Below, one piece after another: positions 17,155 to 24,444 of a DNA stretch of 26,618 bases. The position numbers were made by a program, and so were the translations under genes. The DNA is taken from the NCBI GenBank assembly GCA_018826545.1, contig JAHKAL010000009.1:1-26618 (forward strand), read 5' to 3'. Source of the DNA: Patescibacteria group bacterium (GTDB lineage Bacteria > Patescibacteriota > Microgenomatia > UBA8517). How positions within the stretch are numbered: the first letter of the stretch is position 1; each line of letters opens with the position of its first letter. The notes under the pieces were generated by a model. The model made no database searches. It was not told the DNA's origin and saw only the letters and a list, made by a program, of their open reading frames with translations.

Positions 17155-17244
17155 ATGTCTATTTTTTGATAATCAAGATCCAACTGGAAACGAATTCAGT
17201 TTAATTATGGAAAAACTGCGAATTGAAAAACCAGGTGTTTTTTG

Positions 17245-17264
17245 AAAAACTCCTTAGAAAGGAG
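17245..17264 (-). terminator. Hairpin at the 16S 3' tail with T5
   Basis: On the minus strand CTCCTT (part of the anti-Shine-Dalgarno), loop TCT and AAGGAG are followed by TTTTT. It could be a weak terminator or a precursor structure that masks the anti-Shine-Dalgarno until processing. Confidence 0.35.
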
Positions 17265-17301
17265 GTGATCCATCCCCACCTTCCAGTAGGGATACCTTGT
17301 T

Positions 17302-18021
17302 CATGTTAGTTCCACGACTTTCGTGTGGCATGGACTATATCTTCATCCGCATGACTTTAGCTTTTTCTGGATGATATGAACCAATAATTTTAATAAAGTT
17401 TCTATAAGATTTTGCTCTTATAAAAAACCTCCAATATTTTGGGTCAACTCTTTTACTTGGATTATGTAACACTCCGCAACTAATATTAAGTTCTTCAATA
17501 TATTTTTTTACTTGCACTAAATCTTTTTTGTTCTTTTGTGCAAGATACAAATAAAAACGTACTTTTGAACTTCTTGGAATTCCACCTTCACTATCGAAAT
17601 AACCACGAATATATTCAATTTTATCTTTTTTAGATTCAATCCTTATGTTTTTAAGAAAAGATTTGGAAAACTCAACAATCCAAAGATTGCGATTTTTCCC
17701 TTCTTTATAAAACCAAGCGTTTGAACCTAGTTTGTGAATTCCTTCTGTAAGAAATTTACAATAAGAAAAATTTTTCGTTGCTATTCGAAAGGTGTTTTTC
17801 CTTTCAGTTGCATCGTGTAAAACGCCAAATAAATAAGCTTTTGTCATTGCGGCGCCAGCGTGTAGTCTCTACGGGGTCAAGAGAATTTTCTCCGACTTCC
17901 CTCGGTATTACCTTGGCTCTATTTCAGTAAAACCGAAATTTTACCGAAAGTCAACGCTTTAGGTTTCACCGATACAGCTAGATTTTTCCAAAGAATTACT
18001 TCTTTGGGTCGCAACAATTTT
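17302..18021 (-). mobile_element. Group I intron in 16S after U1498, with HEG
   Basis: Exons read ...TTAAGTCGT | AACAAGGTATCCC, and the intron ends in G (17302). P7 strands GACTA (in GTAGAGACTACACG) and TATAGTC are present. A GAAA-capped hairpin CCACACGAAAGTCGTGG near the 3' end fits P9. Length is 720 nt. Confidence 0.87.
17335..17847 (-). CDS. Two-motif LAGLIDADG homing endonuclease (16S intron U1498)
   Basis: This 170-aa protein has two LAGLIDADG-like helices: a divergent one at the N-terminus (AYLFGVLHDATE) and a clearer one in the middle (YIRGYFDSEGGIP). Two motifs suggest it acts as a monomer, unlike the single-motif HEGs in the 23S introns. The first motif has H-D in place of the usual acidic-Gly, so its catalytic competence is uncertain; such proteins can also act as maturases. 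The last codons and stop (RMKI then TAG) come from the AAGATATAG of the P7 strand. Confidence 0.82.
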   Translation of the reverse strand: MTKAYLFGVLHDATERKNTFRIATKNFSYCKFLTEGIHKLGSNAWFYKEGKNRNLWIVEFSKSFLKNIRIESKKDKIEYIRGYFDSEGGIPRSSKVRFYLYLAQKNKKDLVQVKKYIEELNISCGVLHNPSKRVDPKYWRFFIRAKSYRNFIKIIGSYHPEKAKVMRMKI

Positions 18022-18109
18022 ACGACTTAATCTTTGTCGCTGGTGTCACCTTCCACTACTTCGCGCAGTGTTCGGGTGCCCCCAACTTCACTGACTTGAC
18101 GGGCGGTGT

Positions 18110-19032
18110 TCTGAGATATTAAAAGTGTCACCACTAACTTAATTCTCTACCCACTGGGCGCACGGTTTTCCCGTACCCTAGCGGACGACTATTTCAGTTT
18201 TTTTCTAATATTCATCTTCGATTGAATTATTCGAAGATTTTCTAATCCTTTTTTTGTTAAATGCTCTTTATTCTCAAATATCTTTGCTGCTTTACAAAAA
18301 TATTCGAAATCTTTATGTTTCTTTCCTTGTAAGGGATACTTTTCAAAAAAAAGGTATTATTTTTTCGATAATATCTTTTTGTTTTTTGACTGCATATTTT
18401 ACGTGCGGTCTCCAACCATACCTTTCATAATTTAAGATATACACATGACCACATTTAAAATGATCTTTTAGTTTTCGGAGTAGTTTTTCATCATCAATTA
18501 TCATTTCAATCTCAAACATTAAGCGAGGATCAAATCCAAGTTTTTTTGTTTTATGTTTTGAAATCGTGATACAAAAACATCCTTCTCCATCAACTAAACC
18601 TGTTATATACCAAGGATTAAGCATATTAGAACTGGAAATAGCAAAGTTCCTTCACTTTTAAAAAAAGCTACTATGAACTTAGCAGACTTCTGATATTTAA
18701 TCGGTATTAGTTCACACCAACACCTACTTAATATTGAAATATTTCCAATATATAAGTCAATATTAGATCTCCTTTCGTAGTCTTAATTTCATTTTTCTTC
18801 TATCTCGAGCCCAATTACTTTATAAAATATTTATTAAATAAGTAGTTTCTTCATTTGTACGTAGAATCACCATCTTATAAAGCCGTTTAAACTTCAAGCT
18901 AGAAAATGCTAATTTAGCCCTTCTCTCTTTAATGTCACCATTAAAGGATGCTATTTCGCTTCAGAGAGCTTATTTCTCTCTGCAAAGAATTTCACTTTGT
19001 AAAAACTAAGACCGGAAAGCGCAATTTAATTT
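18110..19032 (-). mobile_element. Probable group I intron in 16S near position 1395/1396, with broken HEG
   Basis: Exon sequence stops after ...GGTCTTGTAC and resumes at ACACCGCCCGTC, leaving a 923-nt insertion (boundaries within about 3 nt). P7-like strands GACTA (in AAGACTACG) and TAGTC (in GAAATAGTCG) are present, so group I is likely. Unlike the other four introns, the alignable junction does not show U before and G at the end of the intron. It carries the frameshifted HEG at 18189-18624. Confidence 0.65.
18189..18624 (-). pseudogene. LAGLIDADG homing endonuclease, frameshifted
   Basis: The first 93 codons (18624-18343) encode MLNPWYITGLVDGEGCFCI, with the LAGLIDADG motif, through VKKQKDIIEKIIPFF. 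They then stop early just after a run of eight T on the minus strand (18352-18345). Removing one T restores the frame and adds EKYPLQGKKHKDFEYF..., EHLTKKGLENLRIIQSKMN, the expected family C-terminus, ending at TAG (18191-18189). That stop lies in the conserved TAGTC P7 strand, as in two other HEGs here, which supports the restored frame. It may be a true mutation, polymerase slippage, or a homopolymer sequencing error. Confidence 0.8.
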
Positions 19033-20442
19033 GTACAAGACCTGAGAACGTATTCACCGCAGCATGCTGATCTGCGATTACTACCAATTCCGCGTTCATG
19101 AGGGCGAATTTCAGCCCTCAATCCCCACTTAGAAGCCGTTTGATGGGATTAGCTCCGTGTTACCATTTGGCAACCCATTGTCGGCTCCATTGTAGCATGT
19201 GTGTAGCCCAGGACATAAGGGCCATGCTGACTTGACGTCGTCCCCACTTCCTACCAGATAAAACTGGTCAGTCCTATATGAATATTCAACATATAGCAGG
19301 GGTTGCGCTCGTTACCCCACTGAAGGGAACACCCCACGGCACGAGCTGACGACAGCCATGCAACACCTGTGCTACCATCCAAAAAATTTCGGATCAACTC
19401 TCGTTTCTGAAAGTCTAAACGGTAGCATGTCAAGCCCTGGTAAGGTTTTTCGGTTCGTCTCGAATTGAACCACATGCTCCACTGGTTGTGCAGGTCCCCG
19501 TCAATTCCTTTGAGTTTTAAACTTGCGTTCGTACTCCCCAGGCGGCTCGCTTCACGCGTTAGCTTACGGAACTCATAAATAAATACGAATCCCTAGCGAG
19601 CATCGTTTACGGCTAGGACTACGGGGGTCTCTAATCCCCTTCGCTCCCCTAGCTTTCGTTCCTCAGCGTCAAGTAATTTCTAGCTACCCGCCTTCGCCCT
19701 TGGTGTTCCTGTTAATATCAACGGATTTCACCCCTACACTAACAGTTCCGGTAAGCCCCGAAATACTTCCTAGTTTGGCAGTATTACACCCCTCCCTGAA
19801 GTTGAGCTCCAGTATTTAAAGTATAACTTTCCAAACCGCCTACGAAACGCTTTACGCCCAATAAATCCGGATAACGCTTGCACCCTCTGTATTACCGCTG
19901 CTGCTGGCACAGAGTTAGCAGGTGCTTATTCTCCATAACTTCTCAGTTATAGCAAAAGAGGTTTACAACCCGAAGGCCTTAATCCCTCACGCGGCGTCGC
20001 GGCATCAGGCTTTCGCCCATTGTGCACGATTCCCAGTTGCTGCCACCCGTAGGTGTATGGGCCGTGTCTCAGTCCCATTCTGGGGGGTCACGCTCTCACG
20101 CCCCCTAACCGTCGTAGCCTTGGTAGGCCATTACCCCACCAACAAGCTGATAGTGAATAAGCTCATCCTTCGGTGCGCAGTTATGCGCTTTCACCCGTAG
20201 GTCTTATGCGGTATTAGCCATCCTTTCGGATGGGTATTCCCCGCCAAAGGGTAGATACTTATTTTGTACTCAGCCGTTCGCAGCTTACTGTATTGCTACA
20301 GTTCGCTCTACTTGCATGCTTAAAGCACGCCGCCAGCGTTCATCCTGGACCAGGATCAAATCCTCAAATAGTGATAATTTATATCTATGACGATAGGATA
20401 TAAATATCATTGACGTTTCCAGTCGAATCTTGATTGTCAAAG

Positions 20443-20455
20443 TGCTTAAAGAAAT
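20443..20455 (-). promoter_or_regulatory. boxA-like sequence in the 16S leader
   Basis: Minus-strand ATTTCTTTAAGCA shares TCTTTAA with the E. coli rrn boxA TGCTCTTTAACA, the NusB/S10 antitermination site. It lies about 75 nt before the 16S 5' end. Confidence 0.35.
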
Positions 20456-20456
20456 G

Positions 20457-20481
20457 AAAAAACCCACCAGATTGGTGGGTT
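20457..20481 (-). terminator. Intrinsic terminator upstream of 16S
   Basis: A perfect 8-bp stem AACCCACC/GGTGGGTT with a 5-nt loop, running into six T on the minus strand. It lies downstream of the promoter at 20535-20563, so it either ends a short leader transcript or stops read-through from the DUF5666 gene. Confidence 0.7.
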
Positions 20482-20534
20482 CACCTAATTGGCTATTCAG
20501 CCATCTGGTTACTTACGTATTCATTTGTGGATAT

Positions 20535-20563
20535 AAGATACCAAATTTCTGAGGCTTAGTCAA
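20535..20563 (-). promoter_or_regulatory. Promoter candidate of the rRNA locus
   Basis: Minus-strand TTGACT (20563-20558), a 17-nt spacer and TATCTT (20540-20535). The predicted start is about 20528, some 160 nt before 16S. Confidence 0.5.
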
Positions 20564-20585
20564 TGAGTTAAATGATAATTTATAA

Positions 20586-21299
20586 TTAATTTGTAGTCGA
20601 AGTTGGACTGGGTAAAACTGGAATGGAAAAATCTTTAATTTGAACAATATCTGAAATCGTTGAGTTAACATTGTCCCACGTTCCTTTTACTCTTACTCTA
20701 TGACCCACCTCAATATCGGAAAGTGAGATAACACTCATTACTCTATCAACTATTTTTGTGGTATCCAAAACCGACACTGTCTGGTCTCCTCTTTGAGCAC
20801 TTTGTATCACAAATCCACTATCAGTTACTGAAGTTACTACTCCAAAAAATACTCCATACCTTTTTTGGACCGAAATATTTCTTACAATCATTGCTTTAAT
20901 TTGAGTTCTTTCTTCGTTTTGCCACCTACCCACTACAGAGACTAAATCATTAATCGAAATCTCATTTAAAGAGGAAGTTCCCCAAAATTTTCTTCTAAAT
21001 TTAGTCTTTGAATCTGTAATAACTGTATATGTTTTTTCATCTTTAACTATAGTTAAAGTTTCGTCACCTATTGCAACAACCTCACCAGTACCAATTGCTG
21101 CTCTTTTTCCAGTAAAGTTTTTAACTTGTTCTTTAATATTCTGTTGGACCCCTAAATCAGGATTTTCTATTTGAAGATTATTTTCAATTCCTACTGGTAC
21201 CTTTTTTTCTTTTTTGTCCCAAAAAAAAGCAAGTTTTGGAGTAGATAACCCTACAAAAAAGGCGCCTGCCAAAAATAAATTAATTGTTTTTTTATTCAT
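20586..21299 (-). CDS. Exported DUF5666 domain protein
   Basis: This 237-aa protein has an N-terminal signal-like hydrophobic segment (about 5-24) and two similar small beta-rich modules. The first is about 63-145 (GTGEVVAIGDETLTI... with VVGRWQ) and the second about 150-230 (GVFFGVVTSVTDSGFVI... with VRVKGTWD). This is the pattern of tandem DUF5666 (OB-like) domains common in CPR bacteria, of unknown function outside the membrane. Its gene follows the Ig-like gene after a 4-nt gap, so the two are co-transcribed. Domain naming is from pattern memory. Confidence 0.7.
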   Translation of the reverse strand: MNKKTINLFLAGAFFVGLSTPKLAFFWDKKEKKVPVGIENNLQIENPDLGVQQNIKEQVKNFTGKRAAIGTGEVVAIGDETLTIVKDEKTYTVITDSKTKFRRKFWGTSSLNEISINDLVSVVGRWQNEERTQIKAMIVRNISVQKRYGVFFGVVTSVTDSGFVIQSAQRGDQTVSVLDTTKIVDRVMSVISLSDIEVGHRVRVKGTWDNVNSTISDIVQIKDFSIPVLPSPTSTTN

Positions 21300-21303
21300 A
21301 TTT

Positions 21304-21747
21304 TTAAAAACTCTCTAGAGTAACTGTTAGTTGTTTTTCAATATAATTTCCCAGACTATCATTCATAATAATAGTTAAAATATTCTCCCCTTCTTCAAGT
21401 GTAATATTAACTGAAAAATTACCACTCTTGTCAGCTTTAGTTTCTTTGTCATTAATAAAAATCTCAGCACTAGCCACAGTTGTTCCTTTTATGGTTAGAA
21501 GAGAACTAGAAACTGTATCCATATCTTTTGGAGATACAATATCAAGAAATATTTCTTCTGTTTCTGGAAGATTTTTGTCTACTACCTTTATTTCTTCTTC
21601 ATTTTGAGTAACTTTTTGGCCTGAAATCTTTTCAAATTTTTGAAATAGATTTTTATCAGGTAAATCTGAAAAGATAACCAGTAAAGCTAAAAATACAAAA
21701 ATTAATCCAGATATTACAAGAAGAAAATATTTTGGCTTAACGGTCAT
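21304..21747 (-). CDS. Membrane-anchored Ig-like domain protein
   Basis: This 147-aa protein has one N-terminal membrane helix (about 7-27) and a linker. A single bacterial Ig-like or glucodextranase-B-like beta domain follows (about 68-145: IVSPKDMDTVSSSLLTIKGT..., DKSGNFSVNITLEEGENILT). Such domains are exposed and used in adhesion or as spacers. It is first in a two-gene unit with the DUF5666 protein. A -10-like AATAAT ends 6 nt before its ATG, and its -35 TTGACT abuts the 28-bp repeat. Confidence 0.72.
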   Translation of the reverse strand: MTVKPKYFLLVISGLIFVFLALLVIFSDLPDKNLFQKFEKISGQKVTQNEEEIKVVDKNLPETEEIFLDIVSPKDMDTVSSSLLTIKGTTVASAEIFINDKETKADKSGNFSVNITLEEGENILTIIMNDSLGNYIEKQLTVTLESF

Positions 21748-21753
21748 GCTTTT

Positions 21754-21782
21754 ATTATTAATGGTTTTTAATAAATAGTCAA
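21754..21782 (-). promoter_or_regulatory. Promoter of the Ig-like/DUF5666 unit
   Basis: Minus-strand TTGACT (21782-21777), a 17-nt spacer and AATAAT (21759-21754), 6 nt before the ATG at 21747. Confidence 0.5.
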
Positions 21783-21809
21783 AACTACTTATGAATCATT
21801 ATTATTTTT
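21782..21809. repeat. 28-bp direct repeat, copy 1
   Basis: Identical over 28 bp to 22711-22738. Copy 1 is intergenic. With the adjoining GTC and A-run the similarity extends slightly further. Confidence 0.9.
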
Positions 21810-21830
21810 TGAAAAATAATAATTTCGGTG

Positions 21831-21856
21831 TTCCGAAAGATAATTCTCTTTCGGAA
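21831..21856. repeat. Perfect hairpin next to repeat copy 1
   Basis: TTCCGAAAGA (21831-21840), a 6-nt loop and TCTTTCGGAA (21847-21856). A further TTTCGG at 21823-21828 could pair with the same CCGAAA, giving two exclusive folds. There is no adjoining T-run of terminator type, although it follows the stop of the 246-aa gene. Confidence 0.6.
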
Positions 21857-21934
21857 ACATTAACCTACTTTCAGTCTAAAGTATAATAAAAAAGAAAAAG
21901 TTCAAAGGAGCAAAAAGAATAAAGATTCCAAAAA

Positions 21935-22675
21935 TTAAGGTTTAATCACTTTCTCGGAACGACCACCCATGCTCTCATTGAAATACCCAGGGTTCCAATG
22001 CGAACTGACGTTCAAACCATCATCCGGGCGGAAAGCGGCACAAAAAACCCCACCTCTATGACAAGAACCCAAAAGTCTTGACCAAGTTGATCCTTCATCA
22101 AAATACTCACCAGTTAACAATTTACTGATTTGGCCTCCAATTATATAAGTTATTAAAGATTGTCCTTGTTTTCTTTCTTTCTTGAATTTTTCTTTCAATT
22201 CCCTTTGGGTAGTATTTCTATTTGGGGCGTCAACTGAAACTTCAACCCAGAGCCAACCGGAATTATTAATTGCCTCCTCAACTGAATTTTCTTTTTGAAC
22301 TGCACAGCTCTTCATTTTGGAAAACATTTTTCCTAAATCCACTCTATTCACTCCTTCTGGAACAAAAATAGCCATATAACCTTTCCCTCGTTTTTCCAAA
22401 ATTTCTTTGGCGGTTAAAGGAAATTTATCAACAATAATATTTTTTTCAATTCTTTGACCTGCTTCTTGCCAAAAACTACGCATAAATTGAGTTAGAAGCT
22501 CAGAATTAGTAGGTTTATTTTTATATTCACTTGTAGCCTCTTCTAGACTCAAGGTTTGTTCTGAAGTCGGAAAAGGAATGTCTTTTCCACCATTAAGTTT
22601 ACGTAAAATTCTTGCCCCAGCTGAAAATTTGGGATTTTCCATTCTTTTCCCTTCTCTATCCAAATAACCCAACAT
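21935..22675 (-). CDS. Unrecognised 246-aa protein in a repeat-flanked cassette
   Basis: I do not recognise this family. The protein has no signal peptide or membrane segment and looks soluble. Visible features are a polar N-terminus, an Arg/Lys/Glu-rich middle, KGYMAIFVPEGVNRVDLGKM, SGWLWVEVSVDAPNRNT, and a C-terminal part rich in Gly, Ser and Trp with several Cys (LLGSCHRGGVFCAAFRPDDG). The start is supported by a promoter ending 7 nt upstream (leaderless). The gene sits alone between two exact 28-bp direct repeats and separates the GNAT gene from the Ig-like gene. This suggests it arrived as a one-gene insertion. Its G+C content is somewhat higher at the 3' end than in neighbours. Confidence 0.75.
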   Translation of the reverse strand: MLGYLDREGKRMENPKFSAGARILRKLNGGKDIPFPTSEQTLSLEEATSEYKNKPTNSELLTQFMRSFWQEAGQRIEKNIIVDKFPLTAKEILEKRGKGYMAIFVPEGVNRVDLGKMFSKMKSCAVQKENSVEEAINNSGWLWVEVSVDAPNRNTTQRELKEKFKKERKQGQSLITYIIGGQISKLLTGEYFDEGSTWSRLLGSCHRGGVFCAAFRPDDGLNVSSHWNPGYFNESMGGRSEKVIKP

Positions 22676-22682
22676 GGACAGA

Positions 22683-22712
22683 TTTATACCACTTCAGATA
22701 CATATTTGTCAA
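22683..22712 (-). promoter_or_regulatory. Promoter of the cassette gene
   Basis: Minus-strand TTGACA (22712-22707), an 18-nt spacer and TATAAA (22688-22683). Seven nt separate the box from the ATG at 22675. The -35 overlaps the end of repeat copy 2. Confidence 0.65.
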
Positions 22713-22738
22713 ACTACTTATGAATCATTATTATTTTT
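22711..22738. repeat. 28-bp direct repeat, copy 2
   Basis: Identical to 21782-21809. This copy includes the last codons and stop of the GNAT gene (ending KIIMIHK). Confidence 0.9.
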
Positions 22739-23217
22739 GCCTTACTATCTTTTTTCGATACTTTTTCAAAACCACATTTAATATAAGTTGATATCGCAGC
22801 AAAATTATCAAAATTGGTATTTACCCAAAAAATATTAGCTTTAGTTTCTTTATAAGATTTAGTTTTTTTATACCTTTTTATAGCTTCTTTTAAAAAAGAG
22901 TAAGATAACCCTTTACCGCGAAATTCTCCATATATTCGTAAAGCAAGAGTAATTCCATACTTTTGAGTGTTAAACTTAATACTATATCTTTTCTTTGGAA
23001 TAGGTTTTTTAGTAAACCAAATTATTCCAGCTAGTTCTTGATTTTTTCCAACTAATGAATAGTAAAAACGTTTGTGTTTATCTTTTTTAAAAGTTTTTAA
23101 GTTCTTATACCTTTTTTTATCCTGAGTAAATCTCAAGACTAAATCATCCTTAGAAGAATAATAAATAAGTCTATTTATATGACTTAAACTTATTCCTTTT
23201 TTAACCTGCACCTCCAC
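22714..23217 (-). CDS. GNAT family N-acetyltransferase
   Basis: This 167-aa protein has the GNAT fold signatures. A beta-strand/motif A region reads ITLALRIYGEFRGKGLSYSF (the RGKGLS loop binds acetyl-CoA pyrophosphate), and the C-terminal NTNFDNFAAISTYIKCGFEKV matches motif B. The substrate is unknown. It starts with GTG (23217), directly after a GGAGG-rich stretch that is a perfect Shine-Dalgarno and at the same time codes for the Gly tail of the upstream CofE-like protein; the genes overlap by 17 nt. It is last in the Nudix-Nudix-CofE-GNAT operon. Its 3' end is duplicated at 21782-21809. Confidence 0.82.
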   Translation of the reverse strand: MEVQVKKGISLSHINRLIYYSSKDDLVLRFTQDKKRYKNLKTFKKDKHKRFYYSLVGKNQELAGIIWFTKKPIPKKRYSIKFNTQKYGITLALRIYGEFRGKGLSYSFLKEAIKRYKKTKSYKETKANIFWVNTNFDNFAAISTYIKCGFEKVSKKDSKAKIIMIHK

Positions 23218-23968
23218 CTCCTCCTCCTCCCTTTTTCCATTTAGCTTTGGTCAAAATAGGTGCATAAACGTCATCTTTTATATTAATTAAAAGGTTCTTT
23301 AATTCTTTTTTAGTTGGAACTCTATCCTGAAACTCAATTTTAGGTATATCTTTTATAATACATAAAGGCATCATTTCATCTGCTTCACCCATTTCAAGTA
23401 CAGCAGAGACCGCCAGCGCTTCTGAAATATTTATTTGGGACATCTTAAGTACTCTTCCAAAAATGTCTTTTTTACCTCTGTAATCATATAGTCCTTTAAA
23501 ACCACAAAAAGAAATTGAAGTACCTACAATTCCCCACTTTAATGGAAAGGTTTTACTATCTGTAATAATTACTCCAACCTTTTTCAAGTTGTAATGTTTC
23601 TTTAAAAATTTCCAAATATCATTAGCTACTTTTTGAATGTCTTTGGGCCAAAGAATAAAATGATCGTCTGCGTTAGATTCATCAATTCCTGCATTAACTG
23701 CAACTATATTATTCTTAACAGTGAGCATAATATCATATTTGGACTCTGTAGGATTAACATATAAATCAGCTTCTTTTTTAACAATGTTATGTTTCTCCGA
23801 TCTTTCTTCTGTAAATTTCTTCATTACTCTCCCCTCACAAACGCTTATTATTTTCGAAGTAACCACCAAAACAGATTCTTCAGGAAGTTTACTCACATTT
23901 TTGGAAATAAATTCAAAAAGATTATCTCCAACTTTCACTAAATTAGTTTTTATAGGCTTAACTATCAT
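23201..23968 (-). CDS. CofE-like (F420-0:gamma-glutamyl ligase family) protein
   Basis: This 255-aa protein resembles the CofE ligase that adds glutamate to F420-0 with GTP. Matching segments are VLVVTSKIISVCEGRV at the N-terminus, YDIMLTVKNNIVAVNAGIDESN, GVIITDSKTFPLKWGIVGTSISFCGF and the basic-acidic C-terminal half. No other F420 gene is in the window, and CPR bacteria are not known to make F420, so the substrate may be another glutamylated or amide-ligated compound. The gene overlaps the preceding Nudix gene by 11 nt and the GNAT gene by 17 nt. The C-terminus is a run of Gly (KKGGGGGGGAG), produced by repeated GGA/GGT codons that form the next gene's ribosome-binding site. Confidence 0.82.
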   Translation of the reverse strand: MIVKPIKTNLVKVGDNLFEFISKNVSKLPEESVLVVTSKIISVCEGRVMKKFTEERSEKHNIVKKEADLYVNPTESKYDIMLTVKNNIVAVNAGIDESNADDHFILWPKDIQKVANDIWKFLKKHYNLKKVGVIITDSKTFPLKWGIVGTSISFCGFKGLYDYRGKKDIFGRVLKMSQINISEALAVSAVLEMGEADEMMPLCIIKDIPKIEFQDRVPTKKELKNLLINIKDDVYAPILTKAKWKKGGGGGGGAG

Positions 23969-24425
23969 TTTTGTACATTAACTTTTTTTTATTAAATATT
24001 TCCATTTTATTTTCTTTTTTAGGATTTAAACACATCTCAACTGCTGCTTTATGGGCAGGAAAAATGTTTTTAGGAAGTTTATTAAATAAATACCACTCCC
24101 AACCTTCACATTTATCTTTCTCCATTAATGCAACTTCACCTTTATAGTCAGTGCAAAGGTAAGCAAAATGGACAAAGGTGTTATCAGAATACACATCTCT
24201 TACTACTCCAATATATTTAAAATTATTTGAAATAAGACTTGTTTCCTCTTTTAATTCTCTTTTTACTGTTGCTTCTAATTTTTCGTTTCTGTGTGCTCTA
24301 CCACCTGGAACACCCAAAGTCCCTGCAGCAAAACAATTTATTCTTTTACCAAGTAAAACTTTATCTTTTTTCTTATTAAGAACAACTACCATTGTTCCTA
24401 CAAATTTTTCATCCATTTTTTCCAT
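23958..24425 (-). CDS. Nudix hydrolase (NUDT15/MutT-like)
   Basis: This 155-aa protein has a complete Nudix box, GGRAHRNEKLEATVKRELKEET, with the catalytic glutamates in REL.EE. The preceding segment LLGKRINCFAAGTLGVPGG is typical of MutT/NUDT15-like enzymes that hydrolyse nucleoside triphosphates such as oxidised dGTP. A TATACT box ends 7 nt before the ATG at 24425, so the gene may also have its own leaderless transcript; a start at the third-codon-later ATG (24416) is also possible. It overlaps the CofE-like gene by 11 nt. Confidence 0.85.
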   Translation of the reverse strand: MEKMDEKFVGTMVVVLNKKKDKVLLGKRINCFAAGTLGVPGGRAHRNEKLEATVKRELKEETSLISNNFKYIGVVRDVYSDNTFVHFAYLCTDYKGEVALMEKDKCEGWEWYLFNKLPKNIFPAHKAAVEMCLNPKKENKMEIFNKKKLMYKNDS

Positions 24426-24444
24426 AATTTGGAGTATATCAGAA

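Larger units (their letters stand above)
17258..20369 (-). rRNA. rrs: 16S ribosomal RNA, interrupted by two introns
   Basis: The 5' end (TTTGAGGATTTGATCCTGG) and the 3' end (GGATCACCTCCTTTC, with an intact anti-Shine-Dalgarno) are on the minus strand. The span is about 3,112 nt; removing introns at 17302-18021 and about 18110-19032 leaves about 1,470 nt, normal for a CPR 16S. Conserved blocks such as the 530 loop region, the 900 region and CTTGTAC/ACACCGCCCGTC are visible. Both introns are in helix 44 or its base, next to the decoding centre. Standard universal primers near 1392 and 1492 span or abut the intron sites, so PCR surveys could miss this organism. Confidence 0.96.

Noticed and set aside
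19251..20467. ORFs of 60-92 aa on both strands
   Set aside because: They fall on conserved 16S sequence or its leader and have no protein-like support.
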